DNA of 64,000 nucleotides from Asaia prunellae JCM 25354 (GCF_000613885.1 NZ_BAJV01000016.1:1-64000), one strand, 5' to 3'; counted from the stretch's first letter, positions 1 to 10,517 are shown. Numbers and translations are program-made. The notes: a model not told the origin generated them from the sequence alone.

Positions 1-106
1 CTGCATTCGCCGGGGCGGCAGGGGCAGGGGCCGCGAAGGCCGGAGCCACCAGAGTCGTGCCGGAGAGGAGAGCAGCGCAGAAAAGGGCCGGGCGGATAAG
101 CCGCAT
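1..106 (-). CDS. Exported protein, N-terminus only (possibly peptidyl-prolyl isomerase)
   Basis: This minus-strand gene starts at ATG 106 and runs off the left edge, so only about 35 codons are visible. They encode a typical Sec signal peptide: Arg near the N-terminus, a hydrophobic core, then an Ala/Pro-rich stretch (AAPAPAAPANA). A GAGG ribosome binding site lies about 10 nt upstream. It is divergent from secA. In many Alphaproteobacteria the gene divergent from secA is a parvulin-type PpiC/SurA-like periplasmic isomerase, which would fit. That identity is inferred from context alone because no catalytic domain is in the window. Confidence 0.6.
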   Translation of the reverse strand, partial: MRLIRPALFCAALLSGTTLVAPAFAAPAPAAPANA

Positions 107-469
107 GGAGAAACAACCTCGAAAATCTCGTGGAACTCTTGCCAACATGGCGCAGGCTTTATCGCGCGACAAGGCCGCTTTCGGGCTGATGCGGTGTTTT
201 GATGATACTCGTCATGAAGAAAACGTGCATTCACGCCTGTTCATAGGGGATGAAGCGGGGGCACTCGGTTGACCGGGGCATGGGTGCGCCCTATCTCCTT
301 TCCCGCGTGGACGATCCCGATCCTGCTTCGGCGGGTGCGCTACGCTTTCGCCGTATTCCGGTTTCCATCGCCCCTGGCTTCGGAATGACCTGATACGTGC
401 GGGTCGGGATACCCCGCCTCTCAGTTTGCGGTCCGTTTTTTTTCGGACCAGGTCGCCAGAAGGACAGTC
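107..469. promoter_or_regulatory. secA upstream region with hairpin
   Basis: This 363-nt gap separates two divergent genes and should hold both promoters, but I cannot place clear -35/-10 boxes. Just before secA is a perfect 6-bp hairpin, GGTCCG (430-435) and CGGACC (444-449), with a loop of eight T. It ends about 20 nt before the secA ATG and next to the AGAAGGA ribosome binding site. It could affect secA translation. No convincing small gene is seen in the gap. Confidence 0.4.
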
Positions 470-3196
470 ATGTTCGCTCGTATCGCCCGCGCCGTGTTCG
501 GCACAGCCAATGATCGCTCTCTGAAGGGCTATCAGAAGCGTCTGCCTGAAATCAATGCGCTCGAGCCCGCAGTACAGGCGCTCGACGATGAGGCACTGCG
601 CGCGAAGACACAGGAGTTCAGGAGCCGTATCGCCGGGGGAGAAAACCTCGACAAGATCATGCCGGAAGCTTTTGCCGTCTGCCGCGAGGCATCGCGTCGT
701 GTGCTTGGCATGCGTCATTTCGATGTGCAGCTTGTGGGCGGTATGGTGCTGCATTCGGGGCGTATTGCCGAAATGCGTACGGGTGAGGGCAAGACACTCG
801 TTGCGACACTGGCTGTCTATCTCAGCGCGCTCGCAGGCAAGGGCGTTCACGTTGTCACGGTGAATGATTATCTGGCCAAGCGTGACGCCGAGGAAATGAG
901 CAAGCTTTACAGCTTTCTCGACCTGACCACGGGCGTGATCATACCCAATCTTTCCGATGACGAACGACGCGCGGCTTATGCGGCCGATATCACCTATGGA
1001 ACGAACAACGAATTCGGCTTCGATTATCTGCGTGACAACATGAAATACACGCTGGAGGAAATGGTCCAGCGTCCTTTCTATCATGCGATTGTCGATGAGG
1101 TGGATTCGATCCTGATTGACGAAGCACGGACACCGCTCATCATCTCGGGGCCTGCGGATGACAGCTCTGATCTGTACCGGGCTGTCGATGACGTTGTGAT
1201 TCAGCTCGTCAAGAACAAGGAAGCCTTCGAGCGGGATGAGAAACTTCGTACGGTGATCCTGACGGAGCAGGGTTCCGATCAGGTAGAGGCAATGCTTCAT
1301 GAGGCGGGCGTGCTCGCTGAAGGTGGCCTTTACGACGTGCATAACATCGCCGTCATGCACCATGTGCAGCAATCACTGCGCGCCCATACGCTGTTTGCAC
1401 GCGATGTCGAATACATCGTGCGTGGTGGCAAGGTCATCATCATTGATGAGTTCACGGGCCGCATGATGGATGGCCGTCGCTATTCCGACGGGTTGCATCA
1501 GGCGCTCGAGGCGAAAGAGCATGTCGAGATCCAGCCTGAAAACCAGACACTCGCCTCTATTACGTTCCAGAACTATTTCCGTCTCTATCCCAAGCTTTCG
1601 GGCATGACCGGCACGGCGATGACCGAAGCCGACGAATTCGCCGAGATCTACAAGCTGGATGTGGTCGAGATTCCCACCAATCTCCCCGTTGCCCGCAAGG
1701 ATACGGATGATGAGGTCTACATTACGGCACGGGAAAAATTCGAAGCCGTTGCCAACCTTATCCAGGAAATCGCGAAAACGGGGCAGCCGGTTCTGGTCGG
1801 CACCACTTCTATCGAAAAAAGCGAGCATCTGTCCAATCAGCTCAAAGCCAAGAACATTCCCCATAGTGTGCTGAATGCACGCTTCCATGAGATGGAATCC
1901 CAGATCGTCGCTCAGGCCGGCGCACCGGGTGCCATCACCATCGCGACCAACATGGCAGGGCGTGGTACGGACATCAAACTGGGTGGCAATCTGGACATGC
2001 TGATCCGTCAAAGCCTCGAGAAGATCGAGGATGAGTCGGCACATGAGGCAGAAATCCGTCGCCTGCGTGAGGAGATTGCGGTCAATCACGGCAAGGTAAA
2101 GGAGCTGGGCGGTCTGTATGTGATCGGTACCGAGCGCCATGAGAGCCGGCGTATCGACAACCAGCTGCGTGGTCGTTCCGGTCGACAGGGTGATCCGGGT
2201 GCATCACGTTTCTTCCTGTCTCTCGAAGACGATCTGATGCGCATCTATGGCGGCGAGCGCATGGGGGCTTTCTGGACCAAGCTTGGCATGAAGGAAGGCG
2301 AGGCCATCGTTCATCCCTGGCTGAACAAGGCGCTTGAACGCGCGCAGAAAAAGGTCGAGGCGCGCAATTTCGACATGCGCAAGAACGTCCTCAAATATGA
2401 TGACGTGATGAACGACCAGCGCAAGGAGGTTTACGCCCAGCGCCGTGAATATATGGCGATGGAAGATGTCTCCGGGATTATCCATGACCTGCGTCAGCAG
2501 AGTATAGAGGATGCGGTTCATGCCCGCATTCCCGAAAAGGCCTTCGCAGAGCAGTGGGAAAGCGAGGCGCTCGAAGCCGATCTGCTGTCCCTGCTCAATC
2601 TGAATCTGCCGATTCGTGAATGGGCGAAGGAAGACGGCATGGACGCCGATCTTGTTATCCAGCGTGTCGAAGAGGCAGCAAACCAGGCACAGGCGGCACG
2701 TTCAGCCAATATCGGGCCGAGCATCATGCGGCATATCGAAAAGCAGGTTCTGCTGACGTCCTTCGATGCGGTGTGGAAAGAGCATCTTCATGCGCTTGAC
2801 CAGCTTCGTCAGGGTATTGGTCTGCGCGCCTATGGCCAGCGTGACCCGCTCAACGAATACAAGCATGAGGCTTTCCAGCTTTTCACAGCCATGCTGGACG
2901 ACATGCGTCTGCGTGTCACCACCACCATGTCGCGTATCGAGGTGGTGCAGCAGGCTGATCCGTTCCCCGGTACCGAGGCGCAGCAGATCTTCGCGCCCAA
3001 TGACGAGGGATTCTCGTCTGCAGGGCTGGAGCCGCGGCAGGTCGGCATGCAGCCTTCGGGTTTGTTCCAGGCACCATCAGGCGATGGTCTGAATATATCC
3101 GAAGCTCAGGGTTATGCGCAGGAAACGCCGCGCAACGCGCTCTGCCCCTGTGGGTCGGGCAAGAAGTTCAAACATTGTCATGGCCGTCTGGCCTGA
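470..3196 (+). CDS. secA: Preprotein translocase ATPase SecA
   Basis: SecA is the ATPase motor that drives unfolded preproteins through SecYEG. The 908-residue length is usual for alphaproteobacterial SecA. Walker A (RTGEGKT) is at about residues 103-109 and a DEVD Walker B at about 210. The helical scaffold and wing regions follow, and the C-terminus carries the zinc-binding SEC-C motif ([13 protein letters not shown]) used for SecB/lipid contact. The start has an AGAAGGA ribosome binding site. A 26-nt gap leads to yebC, so the two may be co-transcribed. The reading frame is intact. Confidence 0.98.
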   Translation: MFARIARAVFGTANDRSLKGYQKRLPEINALEPAVQALDDEALRAKTQEFRSRIAGGENLDKIMPEAFAVCREASRRVLGMRHFDVQLVGGMVLHSGRIAEMRTGEGKTLVATLAVYLSALAGKGVHVVTVNDYLAKRDAEEMSKLYSFLDLTTGVIIPNLSDDERRAAYAADITYGTNNEFGFDYLRDNMKYTLEEMVQRPFYHAIVDEVDSILIDEARTPLIISGPADDSSDLYRAVDDVVIQLVKNKEAFERDEKLRTVILTEQGSDQVEAMLHEAGVLAEGGLYDVHNIAVMHHVQQSLRAHTLFARDVEYIVRGGKVIIIDEFTGRMMDGRRYSDGLHQALEAKEHVEIQPENQTLASITFQNYFRLYPKLSGMTGTAMTEADEFAEIYKLDVVEIPTNLPVARKDTDDEVYITAREKFEAVANLIQEIAKTGQPVLVGTTSIEKSEHLSNQLKAKNIPHSVLNARFHEMESQIVAQAGAPGAITIATNMAGRGTDIKLGGNLDMLIRQSLEKIEDESAHEAEIRRLREEIAVNHGKVKELGGLYVIGTERHESRRIDNQLRGRSGRQGDPGASRFFLSLEDDLMRIYGGERMGAFWTKLGMKEGEAIVHPWLNKALERAQKKVEARNFDMRKNVLKYDDVMNDQRKEVYAQRREYMAMEDVSGIIHDLRQQSIEDAVHARIPEKAFAEQWESEALEADLLSLLNLNLPIREWAKEDGMDADLVIQRVEEAANQAQAARSANIGPSIMRHIEKQVLLTSFDAVWKEHLHALDQLRQGIGLRAYGQRDPLNEYKHEAFQLFTAMLDDMRLRVTTTMSRIEVVQQADPFPGTEAQQIFAPNDEGFSSAGLEPRQVGMQPSGLFQAPSGDGLNISEAQGYAQETPRNALCPCGSGKKFKHCHGRLA

Positions 3197-3222
3197 GAAA
3201 GCAAGGTTGAGGAGAGGCTCGG

Positions 3223-3971
3223 ATGGCCGGTCATTCGCAATTCAAGAACATCATGCACCGCAAGGGCGCGCAGGACGCCAAGCGCGCCAAGCAGTTTGCG
3301 AAGATCCTGCGTGAAATCACGGTTGCGGCCCGTTCCGGCCTGCCTGACCCGTCTTCCAACCCCCGCTTGCGCGCCGCCATGATTGCAGCGCGTGAAGCCA
3401 ACATGCCCAAGGATAATGTCGAGCGCGCCATCAAGAAGGCCAGCGGTGCCGGTGGCGGAGAGGATTATGTCGAGGTACGCTATGAGGCTACGGCCCGGCA
3501 GGCGTTGCCGTGATTGTCGAGGGCCTGACCGATAACCGTAATCGTACGGCCAGCGAAGTGCGTGCTGCCTTCTCCAAGCATGGCGGGTCCATGGGGGAGA
3601 GCAATTCGGTATCGTTCATGTTCCAGCGTCTTGGCGTCGTGACCTATCCGGTTGCCGCAGCGTCAGAGGAAGACATGCTGGATGCGGCGATCGAGGCCGG
3701 TGCTGATAATGCCGAGCTGACAGCAGACGGGCATGAGATCACCTGTGCCATGGAAAATCTCTTCGCTGTCCGCGATGCGCTTGAAACCAGGTTCGGCGAA
3801 CCCAGCTCGGCCAAGCTCGACTGGCGCCCTGAGAACACGGTGACGCTGGATGAGGAAAAGGCACGCTCCGTACTGAAGCTGATCGACGTTCTGGAAGACA
3901 ATGACGACATCCAGGCGGTCTATGCCAATTTCGACATCCCCGATGATGTCGCTCAGGCTCTGGCTGCTTGA
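3223..3971 (+). CDS. yebC: YebC/PmpR-family protein, frameshifted in this sequence
   Basis: This is a YebC/TACO1-family protein of about 249 residues; members act in translation of difficult motifs and as DNA-binding regulators. The N-terminus ([15 protein letters not shown]) and the [11 protein letters not shown] segment are family hallmarks. The frame breaks near 3486: after VRYE the reading goes to ATARQALP and a stop. Adding one G to the GG at 3486-3487 restores [15 protein letters not shown] and an open frame to 3971. A strong GAGGAGAGG ribosome binding site precedes the ATG. It sits directly upstream of ruvC, a common neighbour. The break is probably a sequencing deletion, not a true pseudogene. 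Confidence 0.9.
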
Positions 3972-4474
3972 TCCGACTTCTTGGAATCGACCCCGGCCTG
4001 CGTTTCATGGGCTGGGGATTGATTGATGTGCAGGGCAATCGCCTTCAGCATGTGGCCTCTGGTGTCATTGCAACCGACGGGGCTGAATCCGTGCCTCTGC
4101 GCCTGTGCGAACTGCACGGTGCCTTGCAGAAACTGATACGCGAATATCAGCCCGCAGAGGCTGCGGTTGAGGAAACCTATGTCAACCGTAACGGGTCATC
4201 AACGCTCAAGCTGGGTTACGCGCGTGGTGTTGCCCTGCTGACACCAGCCTATGAAGGGCTGCCTGTAGCGGAATACGGGGCCATGATGGTCAAGAAATCG
4301 GTTGTAGGTACAGGTGCGGCCACGAAAGAGCAGGTTACGATGATGGTCAAACGCCTTCTGCCCGGAGCGGTAATTCACAAGGCCGATGCGTCCGATGCTC
4401 TCGCCGTGGCCATCTGTCACGCGCATCACCGTGAGACGTCACGCCTCGTTCAGGCCGGAAAGCGTATGGCATGA
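3968..4474 (+). CDS. ruvC: Holliday junction resolvase RuvC
   Basis: RuvC is the endonuclease that cleaves Holliday junctions with RuvAB. The 168-residue protein begins [14 protein letters not shown], holding the first catalytic Asp, and keeps a conserved acidic pattern ([20 protein letters not shown]). Translation appears to start at TTG 3968, overlapping the yebC stop as TTGA, which implies translational coupling. The gene ends in an ATGA overlap with ruvA. Confidence 0.95.
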   Translation: MIRLLGIDPGLRFMGWGLIDVQGNRLQHVASGVIATDGAESVPLRLCELHGALQKLIREYQPAEAAVEETYVNRNGSSTLKLGYARGVALLTPAYEGLPVAEYGAMMVKKSVVGTGAATKEQVTMMVKRLLPGAVIHKADASDALAVAICHAHHRETSRLVQAGKRMA

Positions 4475-5076
4475 TCGGGCTTCTGACCGGCGTTATTGTC
4501 AGCACGGAAACGGATCGCTGTATTCTGGATGTGAACGGAGTGGGCTATCTTGTCTCCGCTTCCAGCCGAACCCTTGCCAATCTGCCTGCTGCACCCGAAA
4601 AGACGCGTCTTCTGATCGAGACCGTGGTGCGTGAGGATGCCATCCAGCTTTTTGGTTTCCTGACCTCTGATGAGCAGGAATGGTTTCGCCTGCTGACCAC
4701 GGTTCAGGGCGTGGGCGCCAAGGTGGCGCTGGCAATTCTCTCTGTTTCAACGCCGGGTGATCTGGTCCTGTCTATCAGCGCGGGTGACAAGGCCATGCTG
4801 ACGCGTGCTGCCGGTGTGGGCGCGCGTCTGGCAGAGCGTATTGTGACCGAACTCAAGAACAAGGTGGGCAAGATGCCGGGTGGCGGCGCTGCGCCTCTGG
4901 GCAAGGTCGCGGCCTCGGTTGCGGGCAGCATCGAGACTGATGCGCTTCAGGCCCTGGCAGGGCTCGGTTTTCGTCGCGCTGAAGCCTGGCCGGTTCTTAG
5001 CCGGATCCTGATCGAGCATGAAGGGGCGACCCTGGACAAGATCATTCGTCTGGCACTGAAGGATCTCGCGAGATGA
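4471..5076 (+). CDS. ruvA: Holliday junction DNA helicase subunit RuvA
   Basis: RuvA binds the four-way junction and loads RuvB. The 201-residue protein has the N-terminal OB fold ([10 protein letters not shown]), tandem helix-hairpin-helix region (TTVQGVGAKVALAIL, RAAGVGARLAERI) and the C-terminal RuvB-contact domain (ALAGLGFRRAEA). Its start shares ATGA with the ruvC stop. ruvB follows after a 64-nt gap. Confidence 0.96.
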   Translation: MIGLLTGVIVSTETDRCILDVNGVGYLVSASSRTLANLPAAPEKTRLLIETVVREDAIQLFGFLTSDEQEWFRLLTTVQGVGAKVALAILSVSTPGDLVLSISAGDKAMLTRAAGVGARLAERIVTELKNKVGKMPGGGAAPLGKVAASVAGSIETDALQALAGLGFRRAEAWPVLSRILIEHEGATLDKIIRLALKDLAR

Positions 5077-5140
5077 GCAGAGCCTTTGACGTGCTGCATA
5101 TTGGTAACACATACGGACTGTGCCCCTGTGGAGCAGGATT

Positions 5141-6598
5141 ATGAGTGAGACAGATCGCGGCACGCTGAATCCCGAACGCCGTATGGATGACAGTGATCAC
5201 GGTTTGCGTCCCCAGACGCTCGATGATTTCACCGGACAGCGGACCAGCTGTGAGAATCTGTCCGTATTTGTTCAGGCTGCCCGCAGCCGCGGCGAGGCGC
5301 TTGATCATGTGTTGCTGCATGGTCCGCCGGGACTCGGTAAGACCACGCTCGCGCAGATTGTGGCGCGTGAGCTGGGTGTCGGATTCAGGGCGACATCCGG
5401 GCCGGTCATTCAGCGTGCCGGGGATCTTGCGGCGATTCTGACCAATCTCCAGCCCAATGATGTGTTGTTCATCGATGAGATTCATCGTCTGCAACCGGCT
5501 ATCGAAGAAGTCCTCTATCCTGCGATGGAAGATTTCCAGCTTGATCTGATCATTGGTGAAGGGCCGGCAGCGCGCTCTGTGCGGATTGACCTGGCCCCTT
5601 TCACCCTAGTGGCCGCAACCACTCGTGCCGGCCTGTTGGCCACACCTTTGAGGGATCGTTTCGGCATTCCTCTGCGTCTGGTTTTCTATACGCCGGAAGA
5701 ACTTCGTCTGATTGTCTCGCGTGGAGCGTCCAAGCTTGGCATGAATCTGACCGAAGAAGGGGCCGAGGAAATTGCCCGTCGTTCGCGTGGCACGCCTCGT
5801 ATTGCCGGGCGTCTGCTACGCCGTGTGCGTGACTTCGCGGCTGTAGGAGCACCCGAAGGACGTGCCATCACACGTCAAATGGCCGATGCGGCACTTTCAC
5901 GTCTTGAAGTCGATTCGGTTGGACTGGACGCCATGGATCGCCGTTATCTGCTGCGTATCGCCGAGCATCATCATGGTGGTCCGGTAGGAGTCGAGACACT
6001 GGCAGCCGCTCTTGCCGAAGCACGCGATACGCTGGAAGACGTGATCGAACCCTATCTGATCCAGGAGGGGCTCGTCCTGCGCACGTCACGCGGCCGCATG
6101 CTGGGGGAGCGTGGCTGGACGCATCTCGGCATGAAAGCACCAGCCTCGGCCACGGCAACGCAGTTTGATTTGCTGGGAGAGGGCGATGAAGCGCATAAGG
6201 CCGGATTTCGGGTCTATTACGAAGATACGGATGCAGGGGGTATTGTCTATCATGCGCGCTACCTCGCTTTCGCTGAACGAGCACGCACCGAGGCGCTGCG
6301 TATGGCAGGCACACCGGTTTCAGCCCTCCAGGAAGAGGCCGGTCTGGTCTTTGTCGTAACAAAACTGGGCATAGAATATCACCAGCCTCTGCGGCTTGAC
6401 GACTGGGCCGAAATCACAACGTCAATTGATTCCATAGGGGCTGCGCGTTGCCAGTTGCGTCAGGTCGTGACGTGTGGCGACATGCATGCTGCCACGCTGA
6501 CAGTCGAGCTGGCATGCATTGTGCCAGGTTCAGGTCGGCCTGCCCGAATTCCGCCGCGATGGCGTGCTTCAATCGAGGCGTTATCGAATCAGGGCTGA
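5141..6598 (+). CDS. ruvB: RuvB helicase in frame with YbgC thioesterase
   Basis: The N-terminal ~345 residues are RuvB, the AAA+ motor of branch migration, with Walker [11 protein letters not shown], Walker B FIDEIHRL and sensor AATTRAG. The frame then continues with no stop through [10 protein letters not shown] into a ~130-residue hotdog thioesterase ([17 protein letters not shown]), which is YbgC, the acyl-CoA thioesterase normally encoded just before tolQ. I choose ATG 5141 (MSETDRG) over an in-frame ATG at 5120. A fusion would be unusual. Two small indels could also merge two genes: an ATG at 6186 sits in a TGA-overlapping context near the junction, and this sequence has many indels. 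Both domains are clearly present; whether they form one polypeptide is uncertain. Confidence 0.85.
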   Translation: MSETDRGTLNPERRMDDSDHGLRPQTLDDFTGQRTSCENLSVFVQAARSRGEALDHVLLHGPPGLGKTTLAQIVARELGVGFRATSGPVIQRAGDLAAILTNLQPNDVLFIDEIHRLQPAIEEVLYPAMEDFQLDLIIGEGPAARSVRIDLAPFTLVAATTRAGLLATPLRDRFGIPLRLVFYTPEELRLIVSRGASKLGMNLTEEGAEEIARRSRGTPRIAGRLLRRVRDFAAVGAPEGRAITRQMADAALSRLEVDSVGLDAMDRRYLLRIAEHHHGGPVGVETLAAALAEARDTLEDVIEPYLIQEGLVLRTSRGRMLGERGWTHLGMKAPASATATQFDLLGEGDEAHKAGFRVYYEDTDAGGIVYHARYLAFAERARTEALRMAGTPVSALQEEAGLVFVVTKLGIEYHQPLRLDDWAEITTSIDSIGAARCQLRQVVTCGDMHAATLTVELACIVPGSGRPARIPPRWRASIEALSNQG

Positions 6599-6695
6599 GG
6601 ATCGGCGGGAACGAAAACGCGTAACGATTCGGGATAGGCGAGGCTATCGCTTGCACTGTATAGGCGTGATGCAGAACGAAGCTCAGGAGGTTTTT

Positions 6696-7412
6696 TTGGA
6701 TCGAGCGGTAAATGCGGCTGACCTAGGGGCCGCCGCTTCTGGTTTGTCACCGTTGGACTTGTTCCTTCATGCGTCCATCGTGGTGCAGCTGGTCATGGTG
6801 GGACTGATCTTGTGCAGTGCCTTCGTCTGGGCTGTGATCATCGAGAAGATTATTCTGATGCGTCGCGTCAATCGCGAGGCAACAGAGTTTGAAGACCGTT
6901 TCTGGTCCGGTGGCAGTCTGGAGGATCTCTACGACTCCGACGGCGCCAAGCCGCTCCATCCGATGGCCGCTGTTTTTGGCGCGGCGATGGGTGAATGGCG
7001 ACGCTCTGCACGGATTACCGGCATCGATCTTGCCCGTGGTGGCGTGCGTGATCGCGTGGATCGCGCCATCAACATCACAGTCACGCGTGAGATGGATCGT
7101 CTCAGCCGCCGTGTCGTGGCATTGGCGACTATCGGCCCGGTAGCGCCGTTCGTCGGGCTTTTTGGCACGGTATGGGGCATCATGCACGCCTTTGGCTCGA
7201 TTGCTGCCATGCATAATACCAATCTGGCTGTGGTTGCCCCCGGTATCTCTGAAGCGCTTTTCGCAACAGCCATTGGTCTCGTGACAGCCATTCCGGCGTA
7301 TGTCGCCTACAACGTGACAAGCAGCGCGCTCGATCATTTTGCCGAGCGTATGGACGCCTTCGGTACCGAATTTGCCGCGATCCTTTCACGTCAGTCGGAA
7401 GAGCGGAGCTAA
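6696..7412 (+). CDS. tolQ: Tol-Pal system proton channel subunit TolQ
   Basis: TolQ is the inner-membrane partner of TolR that uses the proton gradient to energise TolA during outer-membrane constriction. The protein shows three membrane segments: VVQLVMVGLILCSAFVWAVI near the N-terminus, and two in the conserved MotA/ExbB region containing ATIGPVAPFVGLFGTVWGI. I choose TTG 6696 because a perfect AGGAGG (6685-6690) sits 5 nt upstream, giving 238 residues. An in-frame ATG at 6669 is the alternative and lacks such a site. tolR follows after 5 nt. Confidence 0.95.
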   Translation: MDRAVNAADLGAAASGLSPLDLFLHASIVVQLVMVGLILCSAFVWAVIIEKIILMRRVNREATEFEDRFWSGGSLEDLYDSDGAKPLHPMAAVFGAAMGEWRRSARITGIDLARGGVRDRVDRAINITVTREMDRLSRRVVALATIGPVAPFVGLFGTVWGIMHAFGSIAAMHNTNLAVVAPGISEALFATAIGLVTAIPAYVAYNVTSSALDHFAERMDAFGTEFAAILSRQSEERS

Positions 7413-7417
7413 GGCCC

Positions 7418-7852
7418 ATGGGCATGTCTGCAGGGGGCGGCCCCGCGCGCGGCCGCAGGCGACGTCCGGCGTCGGAAATCAACGTGACCCCGCTTGTGGA
7501 CGTCATGCTCGTGCTGCTCATCATCTTCATGGTGACAGCGCCCATGATGACGAGCGGCGTCAATGTCGATCTGCCCAAGACAGATGCAAGCCCGCTTAAT
7601 GCCGATACGAAGCCGATCACGGTGTCGATCAAGGCGGATGGCGGCATTTATCTGGGCGAGGATCCCGTATCGGCGGACCAGCTCGTCGCGCAGCTTCAGC
7701 AAGCGGCGCAGAATGACAAGGAGCATCGCATCTTCGTTCGTGCGGATGCTCATATCAATTACGGTCAGGTGATGGACATCATGGGGAAGATTACCTCGGG
7801 TGGCTTCACGCACGTGGCGCTGCTTGCCCAGCAGCCCGCCGCGGGCCAGTAA
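7418..7852 (+). CDS. tolR: Tol-Pal system protein TolR
   Basis: TolR is a 144-residue ExbD/TolR protein. A single transmembrane helix carries the essential acidic residue (VTPLVDVMLVLLIIF), followed by a periplasmic domain. It forms the proton channel with TolQ. It is spaced 5 nt from tolQ and 17 nt from tolA, so it is part of the operon. Confidence 0.96.
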   Translation: MGMSAGGGPARGRRRRPASEINVTPLVDVMLVLLIIFMVTAPMMTSGVNVDLPKTDASPLNADTKPITVSIKADGGIYLGEDPVSADQLVAQLQQAAQNDKEHRIFVRADAHINYGQVMDIMGKITSGGFTHVALLAQQPAAGQ

Positions 7853-7869
7853 CCAGAGGAGAAGCAGCC

Positions 7870-8863
7870 TTGCTGCGTCCCCGTCGGTCCGATGTCCGGC
7901 GCTTCCGCTATGCGCTGGGAGCGTCGGTGGCAGCGCACGCGCTGTTCATCGGCTTTCTTCTTGTGCGGATGCCCATGAGCAAGCCGCCAGAACCCCCCGA
8001 ACCCCCACCGATCGAGATGGCTTTCGAGGATTCCGGCCCACCTGCGACTCCGCACAAGGCCGATACGCCTGCGCCCAAGCCTGCTCCGGCGCCAGCGCCT
8101 ACGCCAACTGACGCGCCACCTGCGCCTACACCTCCGACGCCGCAGCCTGTGGAAGAGCCGCCACCGCCTGCGCCACCACCGCCACCCATTCCGCCACCAG
8201 CGGAAAGCAAGACGCCGCCTCTGCCCGATGTGAAGACACCGGAAAAGATGGTTGACGACACGGCGGAGCCCATCAAGCGTCACCGCCCAAACCGTCACCG
8301 CCATCAGCGTCGAAACAGGTTGCGCCACCATCACCGCAGACACAGCCTGTGGACAAGCTGCCTGAGACGCGACCTTCTCGCACATCACGCAGCCAAACGC
8401 GGCAAAGAAGACCCAGGCCGATTCGCATTCGCTCCTGGCAACTCTCGATTCGCTTCGTGCGGACCAGAAGCAGACCCATCCTCCGAAAGCTCGGGCCAAT
8501 CCGAGACAGGGTGGGGCGCCCAACGGGGGAGGAGCGCCCAATGGTGACATCACGAATGCACTGAGTGCTGCTGAACAGAAAGCTATCGGCGGCTCTGTGC
8601 GCCGTTGCTACTCGGAAGATACAGAGGCACGCAATTATGCCTCATTTAGTGCGCATCTTATTGTCACCGTCGATGCGACCGGAGAGGCAAGAATGGCGCG
8701 TTTCGCTCCCGATACACAGGCGAAGGCCAATGCAGACCCATCCTATCGGGCATTGGCTGAACGCGCTCGTGATGCCGTGCTGAGTCCAACCTGTTCGAAA
8801 CTTCCAATACCCTCAAACCTTCTGGGCAAGACGCACGAACTGAAATTCGTGTTCCGCCCATGA
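7870..8863 (+). CDS. tolA: Tol-Pal protein TolA, two frame breaks
   Basis: TolA spans the periplasm between TolQR and Pal. The N-terminus has one membrane anchor (YALGASVAAHALFIGFLLV), then a long Pro/Ala-rich spacer, and a C-terminal domain with RRCYSED and LGKTHELKFVFRP. Two frame breaks are present. Near 8278, adding a C gives AAG CCG TCA and continues the Pro-rich spacer (KPSPPKPSPPSASK). Near 8375, adding one T gives RPFSHITQPNAAKK and continues to the C-domain. Both are single-base losses and probably sequencing errors. The start is TTG 7870 with GAGGAG upstream. The end overlaps tolB as ATGA. Confidence 0.88.
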
Positions 8864-10251
8864 TCCTCAAAGAGCGCAAGAGAAGCGAAGTCATGCCAGT
8901 CGATATGCCCCTGTTGACCGACGATCAGGCACAGAGCCTTTCCACCTTTTTATCGCGCCGCTCCCTGCTTGGCGCTTCAATAGCCGCAGGCGGTCTGCTG
9001 GCTACGCCGCTGAGCGCTTTTGCGCAGGCTGCCAGCGCGCCGGGTGAAGCTGAAATCACGGTCGATCAGGCGCGTACGGCGCCGATCCCCATTGCAATCC
9101 CTTCTTTCGGACCGGGACTTGGCGAACAGATCACCAGCGTGGTTTCGGCAGATCTCGAATCTACCGGGTTGTTCTCCATTCTGCCCGGTTCGTCGGGCAC
9201 GCCGGATTTTGCCGCGCTGAAAGCGCAAGGTGCGCGCGCTGCAGTAACCGGTAGCGCGGCCGGGTCGAGCAGCACACGCGTTGAGATGCGCCTGTGGAAT
9301 GTTCTGACCGGTGAACAGATCCAGGGTACAGCCTATACAGCTTCTGCCGCCAACTGGCGTCGGATAGCCCATACGATCGCTGATGTGATTTACGAACGTA
9401 TGCTCGGTGAAAAGGGATATTTTGATACCCGTATCGCCTATATTGCCCGGACCGGGCCGCGTCATCACCAGATTACCCGACTGGCCGTCATGGACCAGGA
9501 TGGTGCCAACAGCCATATGCTGACATCCGGACAATGGCTGACGCTGACGCCGCGGTTCAACCCCGTGCGCGACCAGATCGCTTTCATGTCCTACGCCAAT
9601 AACCGTCCGCGCGTTTATACCTTTGATCTTGGTTCCGGCAGTCAGCGCATGCTGGGGGAATTCGAGGGAATTTCCTTCGCGCCGCGCTTTTCACCCAATG
9701 GCAGTCAGGTAGTTCTCTCCGCTACACGTGGTGGTGGGTCCGATATCTTTGTCGTTGATCTCGGTTCGGGTGCCAAGCGTCAGATCACCAATTCAGGGGC
9801 GATCGATACCAGTCCGTGCTTCAGTCCCGATGGAAGCCAGATCGTCTTCAATTCCGATCGTGGTGGCTCCCCACAGCTTTACATGATGAGTGCTTCCGGC
9901 GGGGGAGCGCGACGCATCTCCTATGGCCATGGGACTTATGGCTCGCCTGTCTGGTCGCCCCGCGGGGACCAGATCGCTTTCACACGACTCGCTGGAGGTC
10001 GCTTCTCTCTCGGCGTCATGGGGCCGGATGGTACGGGTGAGCGTATCCTGACCGAAGGCTTCACAGTCGAGAGTCCGACTTTCTGTCCTAACGGGCGCGT
10101 GATTGCTTTCTGTCGTCAGTCGGCATCAGGCGCTGGTGGAGCCGGATTCTCAAGTGGAATCGGAACCGTGGATATCACCGGCTTTCATGAACGTCCTGTT
10201 CGCACTGCGACCGGTGCTTCCGATCCGGCCTGGTCGCCTCTGCAAGGGTGA
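8860..10251 (+). CDS. tolB: Tol-Pal beta-propeller protein TolB with Tat-like signal
   Basis: TolB is the periplasmic beta-propeller that binds Pal and TolA. After an N-terminal alpha/beta domain, repeated motifs of the FSPDGSQIVF and WSPRGDQIAF type mark the propeller blades. The signal peptide is unusual: a roughly 30-residue leader, then SRRSLLGASIAAGG and a cleavable LSAFAQA, resembling a twin-arginine (Tat) signal. The start at ATG 8860 overlaps the tolA stop, so the long leader belongs to the protein. Length is 463 residues. An inverted repeat follows the stop. Confidence 0.95.
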   Translation: MILKERKRSEVMPVDMPLLTDDQAQSLSTFLSRRSLLGASIAAGGLLATPLSAFAQAASAPGEAEITVDQARTAPIPIAIPSFGPGLGEQITSVVSADLESTGLFSILPGSSGTPDFAALKAQGARAAVTGSAAGSSSTRVEMRLWNVLTGEQIQGTAYTASAANWRRIAHTIADVIYERMLGEKGYFDTRIAYIARTGPRHHQITRLAVMDQDGANSHMLTSGQWLTLTPRFNPVRDQIAFMSYANNRPRVYTFDLGSGSQRMLGEFEGISFAPRFSPNGSQVVLSATRGGGSDIFVVDLGSGAKRQITNSGAIDTSPCFSPDGSQIVFNSDRGGSPQLYMMSASGGGARRISYGHGTYGSPVWSPRGDQIAFTRLAGGRFSLGVMGPDGTGERILTEGFTVESPTFCPNGRVIAFCRQSASGAGGAGFSSGIGTVDITGFHERPVRTATGASDPAWSPLQG

Positions 10252-10256
10252 TTTCT

Positions 10257-10293
10257 GTGTCTCTGGCGCTGCGTTTTGTGGCGCCTGAGACAC
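10257..10293 (+). terminator. Hairpin after tolB, no T-tract
   Basis: A 13-bp stem with one mismatch (GTGTCTCTGGCGC against GCGCCTGAGACAC) and an 11-nt loop begins 6 nt after the tolB stop. There is no run of T after it, so it may be an RNA-stability or attenuation element, not a simple terminator. It sits in the 266-nt gap before pal. Confidence 0.5.
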
Positions 10294-10517
10294 TAAGTTC
10301 TGACTTTATCATGAAATCCGCGCGACATGCCTCGTGACGGTTATCATCCCGCTTGACCGCAGTTCTCGGGAATGAGTATGGCCGATCTTGGTCGTCGGTA
10401 TCGGTAAGGCCCAATGGTTCTGGTAACCAGCAAGCAAAACGGGAACTCCGACCTTCATAATTAGTTGTCGTCACGCTTCCTGGTCCCGGATGGGGACTAT
10501 ATTCAGGGTTGGCAAAA

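Noticed and set aside
212-1372. Long minus-strand open frame opposite secA (and similar ones opposite tal-pgi at 27897-28943 and 29085-30053)
   Set aside because: They lie antisense to intact, well-conserved genes, have no recognisable domain or ribosome binding site, and arise from codon bias on the coding strand.
8270-8380. Programmed frameshifting in tolA
   Set aside because: Two breaks, both simple one-base losses in CC and TT contexts, with no slippery heptamer or downstream structure; the same error type occurs in many unrelated genes here.
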